The translations under genes and the position numbers were made by a program. This document shows, piece after piece, positions 1 to 12,400 of a stretch of DNA of 64,000 bases; positions within the stretch are counted from its first letter, which is position 1; each line of letters begins with the position of its first letter. The notes beneath the pieces are model-generated. The model did not search any database. It saw nothing but the letters and a program-made list of their open reading frames with translations, and had not been told where the DNA came from. Source of the DNA: Azorinus chamasolen (Eukaryota > Mollusca > Bivalvia > Cardiida > Solecurtidae); contig OY755237.1 in NCBI GenBank assembly GCA_963576725.1, forward strand, positions 52,729,674-52,793,673, written 5' to 3'.

Positions 1-362
1 GTTGTACAACAAAAAGTTATTGACTTAAGTCGAACAGTTACGAAACTAAAACACAACCTGAATAAACACTAACATGCGGGTGACCACATGAAAGTTTTGT
101 CTTTTTCAGCATTTTTCAGTCAGTTACCTTGCGATATCTTCCTAGGGGAGCTTTCCGTATGACTTTCACCCCACATTAAGGCTAAAGCAGCCATCTGCCT
201 AAAAGTACCAGAATTCTTCTCTACTAGAATTCCAGTTTAGAAGGATTTTACTGTAAAGGGAATACATTTGTATAGCATAGACAGTACATTTCAAATTTCG
301 CAGCTGCTGTTTGTCTTCATGGTTTTAACTTTTCTCCTAAGTAAGAGCTCTTTGTATTTCAG
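1..362. other. Intron sequence, nothing recognised
   Basis: AT-rich sequence before the first readable exon. A short open stretch from base 1 (VVQQKVIDLSRTVTKLK) ends in a stop and has no donor, so I do not call an exon. Confidence 0.5.
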
Positions 363-477
363 GACCTTGAAGGCGCCATTGCTGTTCCAAGGAATGTGGA
401 ATCATTCATTAAAGCCAGAATCAACAAAATGGCCCCCACTGAAGATTACTTCAGAACTTTCGCAGAGGCAAATGTTT
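363..477 (+). CDS. Gene 1 window exon 1: GAIN-domain segment
   Basis: Acceptor TTTCAG and donor GTAAGT bound a 115-nt exon read in phase 0 and leaving one base over. It encodes DLEGAIAVPRNVESFIKARI and 18 further residues ending FAEANV. It is assigned to the ectodomain side of the GAIN fold because it splices in phase to the GPS exons; the fold itself is not recognisable from this segment alone. Upstream exons must lie left of the window, since there is no start codon or signal peptide here. Confidence 0.85.
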
Positions 478-3400
478 GTAAGTATTTCTGTTGGACAATA
501 TAACATCTTCTTTGCGATCACTTATGTACAAACAAAAGTGCCTGCAAAGCAAATGGCTTAACCTATTCCCTCTTATAAAAATGCTTTTTCGTGCCTTTGA
601 AAACAGAACAGACACAGATCAGATGCCTCCTGTAGGAGTCATCTGATCAGGGTCTGCCCTGTTTGTTTATGAATTAATATAGAATGAGTTTATATGAATA
701 TTGAAAAGATAAGGGGTTGATACAGTGCATGATATTTATATTTCAAGAAATGGTGAAAATTTAAGTGTTATTTGTAGACTATTCTACAGTCTAATCGCGA
801 TACTACGAATCGGGACCGGTTCGGGCCGATTTTTCATAGTTTCGCATTTTCGTATTAATGCATCTTTAGGATACGAACTAATTTCCACAAACCTTTTCTC
901 GGTTTCGTAGTGAATGCATACACATACCATACATCGATATTGTATTGGTCATTATATGTAATAATATTGTTGCAATTTACTGTTGCATAATAAAGATATT
1001 CCTGTACATGTTTGTGTTATATTTAATATATTGTATGCCTTGTTTGACAATCTACTCACATGCCCGCTTACTACAGTGTGCATTAATGATTTTGTATCAC
1101 ACGCCTCATGCAAGAGGTGGTCAAATCATAATGTGTAATGTCATATGCCAGTGCAAAACGGGTTATGTAAAAAACACGAACCGCGCAATGCCTGCTCACA
1201 AAACTCTAGATAGGAGGGAGTAAACGAGTCATTTCCAAAGATTATGTTCGTTCTTTTTCATCAAACCATATTCTGTGACTATTCTTTCGAACGTGAAGTG
1301 ACAACCTAGAATTTGGTGTAAGCATAAGGATTTTAGTATTTAAATGCCCCCTTTAACTAGAGACATGAACTCGAACTTTCTAGCAATCCATAAGGGTTAT
1401 GTATAAAACAAGAAACGAATCAATACATTCATATTTTTATTCAGGAATAAAAAAAAATGCACAGAAAACTGTGATATCGTTTATATGCGTATAGAAGCAG
1501 TGTAGATACAGGTTTGATGACCAGTGTAACTGTTGCAAGTTTTATATGCTATGAGACATTGACTACAAACAAACACGTCAGTATGCTAATCATTTATAAC
1601 ACGACGTGTGTGAAAACGTAATTGTGCATAATTGCACAATACAAGCTTTAATCATTTGCGACATTTGATATGTAGTTAGTCTAATCCTGTCACAAACAAA
1701 CACGGGTGCTGATCATAACACGCTATGTGTTAAAGCGTATCGGGCAGGCCAGATGTGTCAACAATGGATAATTATGCTGACTGGAGCGACGAATGTCTCT
1801 CAGAAGTGTGAAAACATCGCACAGGTGGGATTCGTAAAAATGCATCTTTTTGCTACTGTTTTTGTGTTTAAGGGACTACGAAAACCTCTCGCAAGAACGT
1901 GTTTTTCGTAGTTACGCATTTTGTACTTTTGCATCTTTTTGCAATTGAAACAAGAACAAAATCGGCCGGGACCTGGGGTGTTATTCGTAGCAAACCGGTA
2001 TTTCGTTCGAACGTGATCCGTAGTATCGTGATTAGACTGTATTTGATTACTTCCCAGGTTTTTAGGTTGTTGATTTTTACAGATGTTTGTATTTATTATG
2101 CTCCCCAATAACGGTGTTGGGGGAGCATATAGTCGCCGCTTTTTACATATACTACATATATTACAGATGCAGAGGTAGGTAAGGGAGGGCGAAATGGGTA
2201 TGTGTTTCCTGACAGGACCCAGGCTGGTACCCCTGACTGGCTGAAAGATACAGAAACCAACATACACATCTCAACAGCAGCCATTGGAGGTACAATGAAA
2301 TGATTTTATAACCACTGCTTAATCTGCCTCTTACAGCTATCTAGCACAAATCATTAGACTACAATGCCTACAGATGCTTAGCCTCTTGAATACTGAATTT
2401 ATTTTGTATTGTGGCTTCAACAGTGTTTCAGTCATATCATGATGGCCAGCTAACTAGAGCCCTATAGGAATAACATTTTCTGTCTGTCAACATTTTGGAT
2501 GTGACGCGATAACTCAAACAGTACTTCACATATTGCTCCATAAATACATTTTTCTATGATGTTGTAAACATGTAAACAGAGTAGGAGAAATCTGATCAGG
2601 GTCTGCTCTGCATGTTTATGAAATAATATAAATATGGTTTGATTCTGCCATTTCTGCCATGGCCAACATTTTTATGTCCATGTTCCTTTATAAAAAATGA
2701 TCTGGACCCAAGGTTATAAAACTTTTTGCTTGAGTCTGAGATCATTCTCAGAATCTGACCAATCAGATACTTGAGAATGATCTCCGACTCAAGCAAAAAG
2801 TTTTATAACCTCAGAGCCTGATAAATATTCATGATGGCTATCATGTTTTACAGGAATAGTCATGGAGTAAAGGGTTGAAGGAGTTTGCTGAAAAGAGTTT
2901 AGAAAGACAAACACATCAGGGTCCATGCTTATAAAACTTTTAGTTGAGTCTGAGTTCGTTCTCAAGCTTTTGATTGGTCAGATTTGAGTTCTCAAGCTTT
3001 TGATTGGTCAGATTTGAGCCAAAGACTCAAATCTGACCAATCAAAAACTTGAGAACGAACTCAGACTCAACTAAAAGTTTTATAAGCATGGACCCAGACT
3101 TTTATCATAGGAATAGTGCACAAGTACTCTGATCTCTATCTACACTGTTTGCATATAACAGTTAACTCTTTCCCTGTTCTATGTTTATTCCAAATTACCT
3201 ACTGAATATTCATTGACAAAACATTTATAATAAAATATGGAAGATGGAACATTGTAGCCATTTTAGAATGTAAAGAAACATATCTATCAACTTCCATTAG
3301 CAAACAGAGCAGATCCTGATGAGATGGCTCCTACAGGAGCTGTCTGATCCGAGTCTTCTCTGTTTAAAAATGCTTGAAAAGGCATTTGCTATCTCATTTC

Positions 3401-6400
3401 CAACATTTTAAATGGCTCCTGTGCAAAGAATTGTTTAGTGATCTACACAATCATGATGTACATGTAATTGAAAAGCATTTTAAGGCCTTCAGTTTCTAAA
3501 GCCTTATTAGTTACCTCTTTCAAATGTGATGGCTAATCTGTGTCTAGACTGCAATGTTGTGGCTAATCTGTATCTATACTGTTTGCAATGTTGTGGCTTA
3601 TAAATATGTGTCTACAATGTATTGTGGCTAATCCATGTATACCCCTTTCCTCCATAAATACGCCTTTCTACGCCTCTGTAAAAATCCCCTATTGAAACCA
3701 TTGTGACAAATAAGGCATTTGCTCCTAAAGGATCATATGCTCTATTTATAACAATTGTTTCAAACTACAAAATTCTAAAAATTTCCTTTTCTCTAGTTAA
3801 TGCTCCTTTTCGATACATTTATTCAAAGAGTCTGGATCTAATAATAGCCTATGAGGGAATGGGATACTGTGTATGCAATGTTGTGACTAATCTGTATCAA
3901 CACTTTTTTGCATATGTCAAAATGCCAGGTTTGCTGAAACACATCATTCATTTTTTTGTTACAGATTATGTTTCAACAGGCTATGGTAGTTCATTCTACA
4001 GGAATATCCCCAAAGTGCTGTCAACTAGATTTAAAAAAGATGGGTATGTCAAAGTTTAGAAAATAATGCTACTATGGGCACAAGCTTATAAAACTTTCTG
4101 CTTGAGGTTGAGTTTATTCTCCAGCATCTGATTGGTCAGAATTTTGACAAGGTCAAAATCTAACCAATGAGATGTTTAGAATTAAATGCAGGTTTGTAAC
4201 CTTGGAGCCTGGTGTTTCAAGTATAATAAACTTTGTCGTGTTTTATAAGCACTTAACCCTTTCCCTGTTGAATATTCGTGTAAGAAACAATAATATCATG
4301 AATATTTAATAGCTGAAGCTTTATCGGTTTGTTGTGTTAAATAGAAAAACCAACAAATTAAAAAGGTTTTTAAACATATACATATGCTTCAACATATAAG
4401 GGAGGACAATGGTCGTTACGGACTACGACAACAACTAAGGGAAGTAACCAATCCGGTTAACCGGTTACGGATTTTGTAACTGGTTAATCGCCATTTCGTA
4501 ATCGGCAATGTTTAACTGGGTAATGGGTCTACTCTGTAATAGTCACTTCTTGATAAGTAGAGCATTTGCTGTCCGCAGACCCTGGGGTCAAAATTGTCCT
4601 CACCCTGGGGGTCACAAGTCTTACATTGGATTATATAGTAAAAACTTTAAAAATCTTCTTGTCTGAAACTGACAGGCTTAGAGCTTTGATATTTGGTATG
4701 TAGCATCATCTAGTAGACCTTTACCAAGATTGTTCAAATTAAGCCCCTAGTCCCAAGTTTTACTGAAAACGTTAAAAATATTCTTGTCAAAAACTGCAAG
4801 GCCTAGGGCTACCAAATTTGGAATGTACTATGATCTAGTGGAACTCTACATAAATTGTTCAAATTTTGCTCCTGAGGTCAAAAATGACCCAACCCTGGGG
4901 TGGGATAGGGGTGTTTCATAAGTTTTATATTGGATAATATAGTAAAAACATTAACTTCTCTTGTCTCAAACTGAAAGGATTAGAGCTGTGATATTTGGTA
5001 TGAAGTATCATTTGGTGGATCTTTACCAAGATTGTTCAAATTGTGCCACTGGGGTTGAAATTGATAGGTCACATGACATCATTTAACCAGGTGAGCGATA
5101 TAGGGCCATCATGGCCCTCTTGCTGTCTAAGTTGAGTTTTCTTTCATTTCTATTGAAAAAAGGTATCAGGGTGTCAAACAGTTTGGATAATGATAAGATA
5201 AGAAGTTACTATTATCTCAAACTGTTTTCAGAGGTCATCACGATTTCAATCCTGAGATTGTAGTTGTGACAGTTTTTTCCTCCATAGGCTATTTTTAGAC
5301 CAACCTCTTTGAATGAATCTACCGAAAAGGAGCATTTACTAGAGAAAAGGAAAATATCATAATTGTTTATAGAAACCATTGTGATAAATAGAGCATTTGC
5401 TCCTATGGGGGTTAATCCATGATTTGCTTTCTGTAGGAACGTTGACAGTACCAATCGGGACATCAATGCAGACACCGTGACATTCCAGGTGATTGGTGAT
5501 ATTGGTATAGTAAATCCTCCAGCTGTCATCACCTTTCAGCATATCTTGGTATGGTTATAGGTTTCATATTTGAATGATCAATAACTCTTTACTTTATGAA
5601 TTTTATAACAAGTCCTCTCCCATTATAATTTTATATTAACCCATTCCTCCATAGGCTATTTTTAGATACAACCTCTTTGGATGAATCTACCGAAAAGGAG
5701 CATGCATTTACTGGAGAAAAGTAATTTTTTAGAATTTTGTAGTTTGAAACTATTGTGATAAATAGAGCATTTGCTCCTATACGAGCAAATGCTGTATTTA
5801 TCACAATGGTTTCAATAGGTGATTTTTACAGAGGCGTAGAAAGGTGTATTTATGGAGGAAAGGGTTAAACACTGTATTGTATAGCAAATCATAAATTTGT
5901 TGCTATTATGCAAAACTGTCATATTCTTGAATTTTCATGTCAATTTTAAACATCATTTTTCTTCCTCCATAATTATAGTGTCCCGGCCTGTTATAGATCC
6001 AAACCACTTACCTTTATCACACAATCACCAGATACTCTTATACAGATATGCACCTGTTGTGTATTTGGTTTCATTTTCAGCAGAGAAGTTGCTCCGAATT
6101 GAAACATTTTTAACCCTTTACTCCATGAATAATTGTGTAAGAAATAATGACATCATGAATATTAACTAGATTAACTTGATCTACTAAATAAACAGATAAA
6201 ACTACATCTGTCTTGGTCGTTAACGTTCCACCACCGGTTTACTATAGATTAACGTTCCACCACAGTTTACTGTAGATTAAAGTTTATAATAGAACATGAA
6301 CACATTAAGTTTTAGCCATATCAGAGTATATAGAATCATGTCTGAATTTTTTCAGAAGCAAACAGTCTAATCAGATTTGGGTCTAATCTATTGCAAAGGC

Positions 6401-9400
6401 ATAGCAAAGTGTATTTATGGAGTAAAGGGTTAATTTCAACATTTCCTTGTTCCTGGTTAGGCTGATTCACACTTTACAATAGCATGAATTCACACTTTAC
6501 AATAGCATGAATTCACACTTTTACAATAGCATGAGTTCACACATTTACAATTAGCATGAGTTCACACTTTTACAATTAGCATGAGTTCACACTTTTACAA
6601 GTAGCATGAGTTCACAAATAATTTACAATAGCATGATTTCACACTTTACAATATCATGAGTTCACAAATAATTTACAATAGCATGAGTTCACACTTTTAC
6701 AATAGCATGAGTTCACACTTTTACAATCGCATGAGTTCACAATAATTTACAATAGCTTGAGTTCACACTTTACAAAAGCATGAGTATAGATTTTTTTATC
6801 AATTCAGTATTCTTCTCTTCTTTTTCAGACAAACTATTCAGATCCGCAGTGTTGCAGCTGGGACTTTAATGAAAAGTAAGTAAATAATAAATGTCTTGTT
6901 AACTGGGTCCTACTCTAACCCATTACCTCATAGATACACCTTTTTAACCTTTCCCTGTTCAATATTCATGTAAGAAATTATGACATAATGAATATTTATT
7001 AGCAGAATTTTATAGTGAAACTTTTCTAGGATTTGTTTTTGCCTTGACAGAAACTAGAATTGAATTTATATCATGCAAAAGCAAAACGAACACCCTGATC
7101 AGACAGCAACTACAGGTGCTTTCTGATCTGGGATTACTCTCTATTTGTAAATGCATTAAGGAAAGGGTTACTGTAACAAGGTCCTAGCCCTTTACCTCAT
7201 GGATACACCTTTTAATGACTTTGCAAACAGAGTTACCCAGATCAGATGGTTTCTTAATGAGCCGTCTGATCAGGGTTATCTCTGTTTGCTTATGGAATTA
7301 TAATATATAGATTTAACTCTACAGTATTCACCAGAAGTGACAACTTCCTGTGTTCATATGCCATAATAATTATTAACCCTGTCTCTCATATAACCGCTTT
7401 TTCAAGCTTTTGCAAACAAATAGACCCAGATCAGACAGCTCCTGTAGGAGCCTTCTGATTAGAGTCTGTTTTCTTAAATAGGAAATTATAATAGATAGGA
7501 CTACAGTTTCTACCAGTACCAAAACATGAAAAACACTAAAAGCAAAGATTCTGAACATGCCACAACCGGGCTGGGTTATCACTGCTTGCAAAGTCAGGTA
7601 AATCTCTTTAGCTCAGCTGTGTTCAATACACTTGTTTAGCTCAGCTGTGTTCAATACACTTGTTTGTTTCAGTGCCTATGTGACAGATGGATGTGAGCTT
7701 TTGTCTACGTCCGATGAAAAGACCGTGTGTTCATGTAACCATTTCACCAACTTTGCTGTACTGATGAGTCCAGGAAAAACTGTAAGTATTTCCATGTTAA
7801 AACCAATTAACCCATTCCCTCACAATGATGTCTATGTAAAAGTCACTTTTTGAAACCATTGCAATAAATAGAGCATTTGCTCAATAGGAACAATAATTAT
7901 GCTCTATTTATCACAATGGTTTCAAAATTACACAATTCTAAAATGTTCCTTTTTTTCTATTAAATACTCTTTTTCAGTAGATTTATTCAGAGGTTTGGTG
8001 TAAAAGCAGCCTATGAGGTAATGGATCAAAATGGATAAACTTTCTTGTTATTTATTTAGATTAATTAAGCCTTTACCTGATTAAGATTCATGTAAGAAGT
8101 AACGACTATCTATATTAATTACCTGAACTTCAATATTGGTATTTAACCCTTTCCCTCAGAGGCTATTTTTAGACCAAACCTCTTTTTATAAATCTACCGA
8201 AAAGGAGGATTTACTAGAGGAAAGGAAAACGTCAGCATTGTGTAGTATTGAAACCATTGTGATAAATAGAGCATTTCCTCCTATAGGAGCAAATGCCCTA
8301 TATATCACAATGGTTTCAAGAAGTGACTATAAGAGGCATAGAAAGGCGTATTTATGGAGGAAAGGGTTAATATGAACCAGGGAACTTTTGACCATGGCAG
8401 AAACTGAAGAATCAGATCTGTAACATTTCATGAGCAAACAGAGCAGACCTTGATCTGACAGCTCCTACAGGAGCTGTCTGATCTGGATTTTCTGTGTTTG
8501 AAAATAGGTAAAATTGTGTAGAACAGTTATGTAGCTTTAATATGATTAAGAACTAGTTCACTGAAAGAAACATTTAAAAGCCACATTCCATAAAAGAAAT
8601 AATGGCATCATGAATTTTTATTGAAGAATAGATATAATAGTATATTAATACAGGGTTGTTTGGGCCATGGGAGAAAAATTAGAACTGCATCTATAAAATT
8701 CCATACACAAACAGAGCAGATCCTGATGAGACATCTTCTACAGGAGCCATCTGATCTGGGTCTACTTTGTTTGCAGGTGTCTCTATCAGATACAGGTTTA
8801 ACGATTCACTTTATATTTGCAATATTATATGCTGTGGCGGATAATGAAATAATTTGTTTACTTACAAGAAATGACTCAGGAACCAGTCATAGGTTATGGT
8901 CATACTTACAAAGAGTTAAATTCAATTCATTCATAAATACAATGTTATAGTATATGGATTAACTTTGCAGGGCTTTAGGCAGTTGATGGGCTCCTAAAGG
9001 GGCTATTTGACCTGATTTGATTTACTCCATAAATAGACCTTTCTATGCCTTTACTCCATATTCAGACCTTTCTATGCCTTTACAAACAAAGTAGACCCAG
9101 ATCAGATGGCTCCCACAGGAGCCATCTGATCAGGGTCTGCTCTGTTTGCTTATGTCTTACATCTTATTCCACATTTTCTGCTGTGGTCAAACATTCCTGT
9201 GTCCATGTGCTGTTATAACAATTAATCTAATTAGTCTTCAGGATGTCATTATTTCTTACATGAATATTCATGGAGTAAAGGGTTAAGACGCAGTTTTCGT
9301 CACATATTATGAAGGTTATTATACCCCCCTTTTGAAAAAATGGGGGTATATTGCTTTGCACATGTCGGTCGGTCGGTCGGTCGGTCGGTCGGTCTGTCGG

Positions 9401-12400
9401 TCGGTCGGTCGGTAGATCGATGGTTTCCGAACGATAACTAATAAACGACTTGGCCTAGAATCTTCAAACTTGCTGTGGTGGTTGGTCATGACAAGTAGAT
9501 GAACCCTATTGTTTTTGAGGTCACAAGGTCAAAGGTCAAGGTCACCATGAGCTAAAATGGTGAAATAGTTTCCGATCAATAACTGCTCAAGGGTTTGGCT
9601 TGGGATCTTCAAACTTGCTGTGGTGGTTGGTCATGACCACTAGATGACCCCTATTGATTTTGAGGTCACTAGGTCAAAGGTCAAGGTCACCATGACCTTA
9701 AATGGTTAAATGGTTTCCGATCAATAACTGCTCAAGGGTTTAGCTTAGAATCTTTAAACTTGCTGTTGTAGTTGGTCATGACCACTGGATGACACCTATT
9801 GACTTTGAGGTCACTAGGTCAAAGGTCAAGGTCACCATGACCTTAACTGGTAAAATGGTTTCTGATCAATAACTGCTCAAGGGTTTGGCTTAGGATCTTC
9901 AAATTTGCTTAGGTGGTTGGTCATGTCAACTAGATGAGTCCTATAGTTTTTTAGGTCACTAGGTCAAAGGTCAAGGTCACCATGACCTTAAAGGGTGAAA
10001 TGGTTTGCGATCAATAACTGCTCAAGGGTTTGGCCTAGGATCTTCAAATTTGCTGTGGTGGTTGGTAATGACCACTAGATGACCCCTATAGTTTTTTAGG
10101 TCACTAGGTCAAAGGTCAAGGTCACCATGCTCTTAACTGGTCAAATGGTTTCCGATCAATAACTGCTCAAGGGTTTGACTTAGAATCTTCAAACTTGCTG
10201 CGGTAGTTGGTCATGACAACTAGATGACCCCTATTGTATTTGAGGTCACTAGGTCAAAGGTCAAGGTCACCATGACCTTAACTTGTAAAATGGTTTCTGA
10301 TCAATAACTGCTCAAGGGTTTGGCTTAGGATCTTCAAATTTGCTTAGGTGGTTGGTCATGACAACTAAATGAGCCATATTGTTTTTTAGGTCACTAGGTC
10401 AAAGGTCAAGGTCACCATGACCTTAACTGGTGAAATGGTTTGCGATCAATAACTGCTCAAGGGTTTGGCTTAGGATCTTCAAACTTGCTGTGGTGGTTGG
10501 TCATGACCAGTAGATAACCCCTATTATTTTTGAGGTTACTAGGTCAAAGGTCAAGGTCACCATGACCTTAACTGATGAAATGGTTTGCGATCAATAACTG
10601 CTCAAGGGTTTGGCTTAGGATCTTCAAACTTGCTGTTGTGGTTGGTCATGACAACTAGATGAACCCTATTGATTTTGAGGTCACTAGGTCAAAGATCAAG
10701 GTCATCATGACCTTAACTGATGAAATGGTTTCCAATTAATAACTGCTCAATGGTTTGGTTCGGGATCTTCAAACTCGCTGTGGTAGTTGGTCGTGACCAC
10801 TAGATGACCCCTATAGTTGTTGAGGTCACTAGGTCAAAGGTCAAGGTCACCATGACCTTAATATGTGAAATGTTTTCAGATCAATAAATGATCAGTGGTT
10901 TGGCTTAGGATCTTCAAAGTTGCTGTGGTGATTAGTCATGACCGCTAGATGACCTCTATAGTTGAGGTCACTAGATCAAAGGTCAGGGGGTCGGGGGGGG
11001 GTATACATGTTTTACAAACATCTCTTGTTTTTTCTTTCAGCCGGCAGCTGATTTGAAAGCTTTGAGTATCATATCTGCTGTAGGATGTGCCTTGTCCATC
11101 TTTTGTCTCCTGTTGACGATCATATCACACCTGATGGTGTGGAGGTAAGAAAAATTGTTTGATAATTGGTCTGTAACTCTTTGTATATTCATGGCACATT
11201 CCATGAATTATGTACATTAACTTTATACAGTAAAACCCTTCTAAACTGGACATGGAATTTAGTCTAAATAACAGTCTTGGAGACAGGTGGCAGCTTAACC
11301 CTTTCCTCCATAAATATGCCTTTATATGCCTCTGTAATAACCACTTCTTGAAACCATTGTGATAAATAGAGCATTTGCTCCTATAGGAGCAAATGCTCTA
11401 TTTATCACAATGGTTTCAAACTACAAAATTCTGAAATTTTACTTTTCTTTAGTAAATGCTCCTTTTGGGTATATTCATTCAAAAAGGTTGGGTCTAAAAA
11501 TAGCGTATGGAGGAAAGGGTTAATGCATTCAGCAGTCCCCTGAGTGAACGTATCTAAACTGTTCTCTACTATCAGTTCAGTTTAGAGAGGTTTTCTGTAC
11601 TCTTATACAAAAGTGAGTCAATACATAGCTATGCCATATAGTAGATGATCATATCTAACATACACTACAAGCAAACAGAGCAGACTCTGATAAGACAGCT
11701 CCTGTAAGAGCCATCGGATTTGGGTCTACTCTGTTTGCAAAGGTATCAGATAGCAACTGTGTGGAGTATAGAGTTATCCCCATTTTTGCTACCCAATTGA
11801 TACTTGTCAAGCACAATTGCTTGCTTCATTTCTGGTTGATATCAAGTCTACTTACAGTTGTTTAATGTATGTTTATTGTATCAATCAGTCGATCTGTCAA
11901 ATTTTATTTGGGCCTTTAAATTTGCATGGACAGAATTCCATATGATTTAGCAAATTTTAGCACACCTCGTGATCATAAGTATTTTTATGCCCCCACAAAG
12001 TGGTGGCATATAGGATTGCCCTTGTCCGTACATACGTCCGTCCGTACGCACATCTAGAAAAATTTGACCGGGCTCTTTCTTGGAAAGTATATGTCCAATC
12101 CTCACCTAATTTAACACACATGTTTGTGGCCGTTATATCTTGGTCAAGTTTGATAACCATGTAAATCACTTTAGTCATTCAGGAGTTGCGGCCCTTTATT
12201 TGCAAAAATGATTTTAAAGATATCTTGTCCGGACCTTTTCTTGGAAAACATTTGTCCAATCCTCATTAAACTTTACACACATGTTTGTGGCCATTATATC
12301 CTGGTCAAGTTCGATACCCATGTAAATGTCTTTTGTCCTTTAGGAGTTGCGACCCTTTATTTGCAAATATTACTTTAAAAATATCTTGTCCAGACTCTTT

